Origin: TMED23 sp913054205
GTDB taxonomy: Bacteria > Pseudomonadota > Alphaproteobacteria > Rhodospirillales > UBA2165
Length of the DNA: 47,405 bases
Direction of reading: 5' to 3'
Assembly: GCA_046582495.1 (NCBI GenBank)
Contig: JAYGEG010000018.1
Location: forward strand, 1 to 47,405
Below are positions 42,671 through 47,405 of the stretch, one piece after another (within the stretch, counting starts at the first letter, position 1; every line of letters begins with the position of its first letter). Under the pieces are notes generated by a model, which had not been told where the DNA came from, did no database searches, and saw only the letters and a program-made list of their open reading frames with translations. The position numbers and the translations under genes were made by a program.

Positions 42671-44692
42671 ATGTTTAATACGATCCTTATAGCCAATCGT
42701 GGTGAAATTGCCTGCCGAGTTATACGCACCGCCCGACAAATGGGTATCAAAACTGTCGCGGTTTATTCCGAAGCTGATCAAAATGCACTTCACGTAGACA
42801 TGGCAAGCGATGCTGTTCTCATCGGCCCGCCGCCAGCTGCTGAGAGTTATCTCCTCATTGATGCCATTATGGAGGCGATTGAGGAATCCGGCGCCGATGC
42901 TGTACACCCGGGCTATGGCTTTTTATCCGAAAACGCCGAATTTGCTGAGCGCTTGAAAGAAGCCGACATCACTTTTATTGGCCCTGGTCCAGAGGCCATG
43001 CGGGTTATGGGCGATAAAATTGCATCTAAATTGTTTGCCGAGAAGGCGGGTGTGCCGACTGTTCCAGGACATGCCGCACCAGTCACCAGCGTCGCAGACG
43101 CTAAAAAGATTGCCACAAAAGTCGGCTATCCGGTCATCTTGAAAGCGTCGGCTGGCGGCGGCGGCAAAGGCATGCGCAGGGTCGAGAAAGAGTCGCAGAT
43201 CGAAGAAGGTTTGCGCGCTTCCACCGCCGAAGCTGTCAGCAGTTTTGGTGACGACCGGGTCTTTGTTGAAAAATTTATCACCAATCCACGTCATATCGAA
43301 ATCCAGGTCTTGGCTGACAGTTATGGCAATTGCGTTCATTTGGGCGAGCGCGAATGTTCCATCCAACGACGTCATCAAAAAGTCATAGAAGAGGCACCGA
43401 GCCCTTTTGTTGATGAAAAGATGCGGGCTGAGATGGGTGCGCAAGCCGTCGCCTTAGCCAAAGCCGTAAACTATCAGTCGGCTGGTACCGTCGAGTTTAT
43501 TGTTGATTCAGATAAAAATTTCTATTTTCTCGAAATGAACACCCGCCTTCAGGTCGAGCATCCGGTCACGGAATTGGTTACCGGCCTCGATTTGGTTGAG
43601 CAAATGATCAAAGTTGCCGCAGGCGAGAAGCTGGAGTTTGATCAGGATGGCGTTGAGATTTCTGGCTGGGCGATGGAATCCCGGCTTTATGCGGAAGATC
43701 CGACACGTGGATTTCTGCCGGCGATTGGCCGCCTGATTGAATATCGCGAGCCGCTTACCGGTGTATTTGGTACTCAAAAGAATGTGCGCGTAGACGGCGG
43801 AGTCACTGAAGGCGACGAAATCACGCGTTTCTATGATCCGATGATTGCCAAGCTCATTACAAATGGCGATAGCCGGGATGAAGCCATCAAGCACATGCAG
43901 CGTGCTCTTGAGGAATACTATGTGCGGGGTGTTGGCAACAATCTTGGATTTTTATCGGCCGTTATGGCGCATCCGCGTTTCATCAAAGGCGATATAACAA
44001 CGAACTTCATTGCTGAAGAATTTGGTGAAAGCTTTGTGCCGGAAAAAACACCGCATGAGGATTTTGGCATGTTGGCCGCCATCGCAGCGATGATGCATCG
44101 CCGCGAAGTGGAGCGGAACAATCGAATTACCGGGCGTACCGATAATGGGGCGCCGCTCGCGCGAGAACAATTTGAATATGGCGATGAATGGATGGCTATC
44201 GTTAATGGTGAAAGTCATCCGATTCGGATAACGGTTTCTGAAGATGACAAAGTTGAAGTCCATGCAGATGGTAAAAACTATGTCATCGATTCTGAATGGC
44301 GACCGGGTCGCACATTGTTCACCGGCACTGTAAATGAGGAAGATATTTGCATGCAGGTGGAGCGTACCGGAACCGGTTTCCGAGTTCGTCACGCTGGCTA
44401 TCTTGGTGAAATTCGCATCATGTCATCTTTTGCGGCAGAACTTCTCAACCGGATGCCTGCTAAAAAAGTAGCCGATACATCGAAGCAATTAATTTCACCG
44501 ATGCCGGGACTTCTCATTTCGATAGATGTCGAAGTCGGCCAGGATGTCAAAAGCGGCGAGGCGCTGGCTGTCGTCGAGGCAATGAAGATGGAAAATCAAC
44601 TTTTTGCCGAACGCGATGGCATCGTGGCTAAAATTTATCTGGAGCCGGGCGATAGCCTCGACGTAGGTCAACTCATTCTTGAATTAGAGTAA
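42671..44692 (+). CDS. pccA: Propionyl/acyl-CoA carboxylase, biotin-carrying (alpha) subunit
   Basis: A 673-residue subunit with an N-terminal biotin carboxylase (about 1-445) and a C-terminal biotin carrier domain. Visible are FNTILIANRGEIACRVIRTAR, the ATP-grasp glycine loop KASAGGGGKGMR, ERECSIQRRHQKVIEEAPSP and EMNTRLQVEHPVTE; the biotinylated lysine is Lys639 in EAMKMEN. A central PCC-type BT domain links them, which favours propionyl-CoA over the short AccC-type enzyme. The partner pccB is at 13936. An acylphosphatase gene follows after 1-4 bases. Confidence 0.95.
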   Translation: MFNTILIANRGEIACRVIRTARQMGIKTVAVYSEADQNALHVDMASDAVLIGPPPAAESYLLIDAIMEAIEESGADAVHPGYGFLSENAEFAERLKEADITFIGPGPEAMRVMGDKIASKLFAEKAGVPTVPGHAAPVTSVADAKKIATKVGYPVILKASAGGGGKGMRRVEKESQIEEGLRASTAEAVSSFGDDRVFVEKFITNPRHIEIQVLADSYGNCVHLGERECSIQRRHQKVIEEAPSPFVDEKMRAEMGAQAVALAKAVNYQSAGTVEFIVDSDKNFYFLEMNTRLQVEHPVTELVTGLDLVEQMIKVAAGEKLEFDQDGVEISGWAMESRLYAEDPTRGFLPAIGRLIEYREPLTGVFGTQKNVRVDGGVTEGDEITRFYDPMIAKLITNGDSRDEAIKHMQRALEEYYVRGVGNNLGFLSAVMAHPRFIKGDITTNFIAEEFGESFVPEKTPHEDFGMLAAIAAMMHRREVERNNRITGRTDNGAPLAREQFEYGDEWMAIVNGESHPIRITVSEDDKVEVHADGKNYVIDSEWRPGRTLFTGTVNEEDICMQVERTGTGFRVRHAGYLGEIRIMSSFAAELLNRMPAKKVADTSKQLISPMPGLLISIDVEVGQDVKSGEALAVVEAMKMENQLFAERDGIVAKIYLEPGDSLDVGQLILELE

Positions 44693-44696
44693 ATTG

Positions 44697-44978
44697 GTGT
44701 CCGAAGTTGCCGTTAATGTCAGAATTGAGGGGCGCGTCCAAGGCGTTTGGTATCGCGGCTGGACCGTTCAAGTTGCAACAGAACTAGGCGTCTCAGGTTG
44801 GGTCAGAAACCGGCGTGATGACTCGGTCGAAGCCGTCTTTTCAGGCACCCAAACTCAAATCGATAAAATTATTGAAAAATGTCACTCAGGGCCATCAGCA
44901 GCGCGTGTTGATCGGGTAATTGTCAAAGACGAAACTGGTACTATTGAGCCTGGATTTAAGTATCTTCCGACATTGTAA
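44697..44978 (+). CDS. acyP: Acylphosphatase
   Basis: A 93-residue enzyme that hydrolyses acyl phosphates. The phosphate loop GRVQGVWYRGW (catalytic Arg in VWYR) and GVSGWVRNRRDDSVEAVFSG (catalytic Asn) are intact, and the length is typical. The start is GTG at 44697, or TTG at 44694, both just after the pccA stop; no ATG fits. The close spacing suggests a shared transcript with pccA. Confidence 0.92.
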   Translation: MSEVAVNVRIEGRVQGVWYRGWTVQVATELGVSGWVRNRRDDSVEAVFSGTQTQIDKIIEKCHSGPSAARVDRVIVKDETGTIEPGFKYLPTL

Positions 44979-44998
44979 GTACCCGTAAGATAGGGCTT

Positions 44999-45883
44999 TT
45001 ATCCTTCCCAGGAATAGACATCTGTCAGCGCATTAATGCGGGCGAGTTCCAAAGCTTCTGTTGCATGCTCAAGGATGGTTTCGACACTTTCTTCACCGCC
45101 AATTGGGGCGATGCCCATATAGGTTTCCAATTTTACTTGGGTTCCATCTTTCATTTTAAGAAGGCTGCCTGAAACTTTGCCGTGAAGGCGCTTGATTACC
45201 TGTTCTGCTACCGTGATATCGGTGTAGGGCAGACAGATTAAAAATTGATCATTGTCGATACGGTAAAGCTGATCATAAGGACGCAGCTGATCGGATATAG
45301 TGACAGTAAATTCAACCAACACTTCAGATCTACTATTTTTAACAGGCGCGCCACCACGGCCAGCGAAATCCGAAAGCTCGCAAATCACGACTGTCGCGGC
45401 CTGGTCCATACGCTTTACGCGTTCGGCTTCAATGTAGTCACGCATTGCAGTTACATCACCAGCGCCCGTGAGATCATCAATTTGGGCGATCTGAAACAGC
45501 GATTCCCGTTGCAACTTAAAAGTCATTTCGTTAAAAGCGGCGGCAGATTCCATAAATTCTTTATATTCAGCCGGCGGGAATTTTCCAGTTTCATTTAATT
45601 TTTCTGCCAATTGGAGCGCATGAGATTGAAGTGCCGCGAGGCTAAACCCAAGCGCTGGATAGGCCGGGCTATCCCCAAAAACATCTTGAGCCTGACCGTA
45701 ATACCATTTTCGAAATGGGATTTGGATATCGTCTTCGGCGGTCGAGATTGCCTCACCGTTCATCGCAGCGCCCAAAACTTGCAGATGCCAGTCCTTCATC
45801 CAGGTGATGTGATCTGAAACCGCATCTTCGAGACGCCGTAATTCTTGGCGAAGCTTTTCCGGTGTTTTTAGCTCGTTGCTCAT
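44999..45883 (-). CDS. Degenerate GGDEF protein with CZB-like N-terminal domain
   Basis: A 294-residue cytoplasmic protein shaped like DgcZ. An N-terminal helical domain (about 10-100) resembles the chemoreceptor zinc-binding domain: DHITWMKDWH (His25) and RKWYYGQ near 58-64, with His88 later. The usual zinc-ligand Cys before the KWYYG block is not present. The C-terminal half is a GGDEF fold (DDLTGAGDVTAMRDYIE near 136-152), but the signature is DNDQF at 210-214, so cyclase activity is unlikely. It could bind c-di-GMP or GTP, or a partner. It converges with acyP and reads toward it from lipB's side. Confidence 0.78.
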   Translation of the reverse strand: MSNELKTPEKLRQELRRLEDAVSDHITWMKDWHLQVLGAAMNGEAISTAEDDIQIPFRKWYYGQAQDVFGDSPAYPALGFSLAALQSHALQLAEKLNETGKFPPAEYKEFMESAAAFNEMTFKLQRESLFQIAQIDDLTGAGDVTAMRDYIEAERVKRMDQAATVVICELSDFAGRGGAPVKNSRSEVLVEFTVTISDQLRPYDQLYRIDNDQFLICLPYTDITVAEQVIKRLHGKVSGSLLKMKDGTQVKLETYMGIAPIGGEESVETILEHATEALELARINALTDVYSWEG

Positions 45884-45896
45884 AAATCAATTACTC

Positions 45897-46547
45897 TCAA
45901 GAAAACTTCTTTAGGAAAGTTGATTTGAGAACAGTGTCCACGTCTTCCATAGAGCAATCAATTCCCAGGTCCGTCAGTGACGTTACGCCGTAGTCGGAAA
46001 TGCCGCAAGGAACGATCCCGGAAAAATGCTCTAGCTCGGGATTTACGTTAATGGCTATTCCGTGAAATGTGATCCAATGACGGACTCGAATACCGATCGC
46101 AGCGATTTTCCTTTCTGAGCCTTCAGTAGCTCCTGGAACCCAAATGCCGACCCGGCCTTCCCGGCGTTCTCCGGTGACACCAAACTCGGCCAGACTGTCG
46201 ATCACCCAGGCTTCCAGATCGCGCACAAATTGCCTGACATCGGCACCGCGCGTTTTGAGATCGAGCATGGTGTAGACGACGCGCTGGCCGGGGCCGTGAT
46301 AGGTATATTGGCCGCCGCGGCCAACTTGGTGAACCGGGAAACGGTTCGCGTCGAGTAAATCTTCCTCGCGAGCGCTGGTGCCGGCGGTGTAGAGGGGAGG
46401 GTGCTGCAGGAACCATAACAGTTCAGACTGGCTACCATCGTGAATGCCGGCAACGCGCGCTTCCATAGCCGCTAAAGCCGTCTCATAATCTACCAGATCA
46501 GCGCTCGTCTGCCATTCCAGGCTCGAATTTTGCGTTATCGTATCCAT
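45897..46547 (-). CDS. lipB: Octanoyl-[ACP]:protein N-octanoyltransferase LipB
   Basis: A 216-residue transferase that moves octanoyl from acyl carrier protein to lipoyl-dependent enzymes, the first step of lipoate synthesis. Key blocks are LQHPPLYTAGTSA, GRGGQYTYHGPGQRVVY, KIAAIGIRVRHWITFHGIAINV with the catalytic Lys, and GIVPCGISDYGVTSL with the catalytic Cys. The ATG at 46547 was chosen because it gives the family's normal length; a GTG at 46649 would add 34 residues without family similarity. It lies 13 bases upstream of the GGDEF-like gene on the same strand. Confidence 0.95.
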   Translation of the reverse strand: MDTITQNSSLEWQTSADLVDYETALAAMEARVAGIHDGSQSELLWFLQHPPLYTAGTSAREEDLLDANRFPVHQVGRGGQYTYHGPGQRVVYTMLDLKTRGADVRQFVRDLEAWVIDSLAEFGVTGERREGRVGIWVPGATEGSERKIAAIGIRVRHWITFHGIAINVNPELEHFSGIVPCGISDYGVTSLTDLGIDCSMEDVDTVLKSTFLKKFS

Positions 46548-46703
46548 CGTAAGTGTTGGTTTATTGCCAATCACCAAAAGTTTCAACCATTGAGGTGTTT
46601 TGATCGCCCGAATTGCTTGATTACCACCAGCCGATTTGCTATTCCCCACCCCTCAACATTGGAGCTCTTTCAAGGGCTGTTACCAACCAATGGGGTCTAA
46701 AGT

Positions 46704-46790
46704 GCGGACGTGGCGGAACTGGTAGACGCGCAGCGTTGAGGTCGCTGTCCTCGCAAGAGGGTGGAAGTTCGAGTCTTCTCGTCCGCACCA
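46704..46790 (+). tRNA. tRNA-Leu, anticodon GAG
   Basis: An 87-base tRNA including an encoded CCA. The acceptor stem pairs GCGGACG (46704-46710) with CGTCCGC (46780-46786), with discriminator A at 46787. The anticodon stem CAGCG/CGCTG (46731-46735 with 46743-46747) holds the loop TTGAGGT, giving anticodon GAG at 46738-46740. A long variable arm and GTTCGAG T-loop fit a leucine tRNA. The 3' end is followed by an integrase remnant. Confidence 0.96.
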
Positions 46791-46866
46791 ATCACTTGGG
46801 TACACCAAGGTCAACCTATTGATATTCGAGTGTTTTGTTAATGAAGCACAAGGGAGGGTTGACCAT

Positions 46867-47075
46867 ATGGAAGACCATCAAAAAGTCCCCTTCGCCTTTA
46901 CCAAGCGAGGGGTTTATTACTTTTCAAGACGTATACCCAAGGACTTATTGGGTCATTACGATACAAATAGAGTTAGTTTCTCACTCAAAACTAAATCAGT
47001 ACGGATTGCCCGTCAGAGGTCAGCTTCTTTGTCTATGAAGCTAGAAGAAGGCTGGATGACACTGCGAGTGATAAC
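46867..47075 (+). pseudogene. Phage/island tyrosine integrase, N-terminal remnant
   Basis: About 69 residues match the start of tyrosine recombinases of tRNA-inserted islands: VPFAFTKRGVYYFSRRIPKDL then SFSLKTKSVRIARQRSASLS and a LEEGWMTLR tail. The SAM-like core-binding and catalytic domains with the Arg-His-Arg-Tyr residues are absent. The frame continues to 47244 with sequence unlike any integrase. AGGGAGG at 46851-46857 is well placed before the ATG. It lies 76 bases after tRNA-Leu, a classic attachment position. Confidence 0.7.
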
Positions 47076-47216
47076 TTCGCTAATAACCGTATCTACGGTA
47101 TTGGTTGGCGTGACAAACACGAACTTTGTTTGTGCATTCGCGCTGTTCGAAAACGGAACGAGCAAAAAGACAACAGCCACCAGCAGTGACTTTGATCGTA
47201 GATCTATTGGGTTCAT
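47013..47216 (-). pseudogene. 5' end of an exported-protein gene, truncated
   Basis: A 67-residue minus-strand frame with a good ribosome site (GAGG, 7 bases before the ATG) and a clean signal peptide (LRSKSLLVAVVFLLVPFSNSANA|QT). The mature start TKFVFVTPTN resembles periplasmic substrate-binding proteins. It ends after about 40 further residues, the last of which are antisense to the integrase remnant. Both look like 5' ends of longer genes joined tail to tail near 47060-47090. Confidence 0.4.
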
Positions 47217-47405
47217 TGGCCTACCTCATAAATGCATACAATAATATGTATCACGTTAGCTCGGGATAATAAATTCAGAAAGTAGGCAACGCCATTTTTT
47301 GCCGTATAATTTTGTCAGTAAATGTTGGAATTTCTTCTAAAAATCCTTAAGTGTATCCTGGTAGAAGTTGTTGTTTTCAGTCCATAATCTGTGCATTAGT
47401 GCTGA
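47217..47405. other. AT-rich right end of the window, no gene recognised
   Basis: The last 189 bases are AT-rich and contain no convincing reading frame, tRNA or repeat. They would include the promoter of the minus-strand exported-protein start at 47216, but no clear boxes were identified. Confidence 0.5.

Noticed and set aside
46548..46649. A 34-residue N-terminal extension of LipB
   Set aside because: The added residues have no similarity to LipB and the shorter form has the usual length.

Overview
The window is a chromosomal segment of an alphaproteobacterium, most like the Rhodospirillales and relatives. This rests on the alphaproteobacterial order spc operon - secY - adk - rpsM - rpsK - rpoA - rplQ, an ATP12-type F1 assembly chaperone (a family of alphaproteobacteria and mitochondria), the neighbourhood htrA-rarA-crcB-rluC-HAD-ATP12, and dispersed ATCGTCA...TGACGAT palindromic repeats. 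No rRNA genes, CRISPR array or complete insertion sequence were seen.

Layout. (1) 1-7768: ribosomal protein, secretion and RNA polymerase alpha genes, with an internal promoter before rpsM and a likely terminator after rplQ. (2) 7847-13860: a housekeeping run of HtrA protease, RarA, fluoride channel CrcB, pseudouridine synthase, HAD phosphatase, an AsmA N-terminal stub and ATP12. (3) 13936-17010: propionyl-CoA carboxylase beta subunit, a small secreted protein, a DOPA-dioxygenase-like protein and a glutathione S-transferase-like protein. (4) 17011-23934: a patchy accessory stretch with palindromic repeats, an AT-rich membrane-protein gene, a lone CoxL-type molybdenum hydroxylase, a DUF1194 protein, a rhomboid protease and a 3'-truncated AMP-forming CoA ligase. 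(5) 24217-38042: an oxalate/formate module. (6) 38068-42409: a 599-residue protein with a zeta-toxin-like kinase domain, a small secreted protein, an MlaA-like protein and a second DUF1194 protein. (7) 42671-46547: carboxylase alpha subunit, acylphosphatase, a degenerate GGDEF protein and LipB. (8) 46704-47405: tRNA-Leu(GAG), then a broken integrase facing a broken exported-protein gene.

The central functional unit is oxalate catabolism. Frc swaps CoA from formyl-CoA to oxalate, Oxc decarboxylates oxalyl-CoA to formyl-CoA, and FdhAB oxidises the released formate to CO2 with NAD+. A TctCBA tripartite transporter, divergent from oxc, is the likely uptake route. A GntR/FCD regulator sits tail-to-tail with fdhA. 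An ADP-forming acyl-CoA synthetase follows frc; it could prime the cycle or recover ATP from formyl-CoA. A nearby AMP-forming ligase has lost its C-terminal third.

The carboxylase subunits PccB and PccA, which work as one enzyme, are about 27 kb apart with the accessory material between them. The most unusual observations are a palindromic repeat inserted in frame at the start of htrA, flanked by a 7-bp direct repeat; the zeta-like kinase fusion; the inactive-looking GGDEF protein; and the rearranged integrase junction beside the tRNA. All functional calls come from reading motifs and remembered families; no database search was run.
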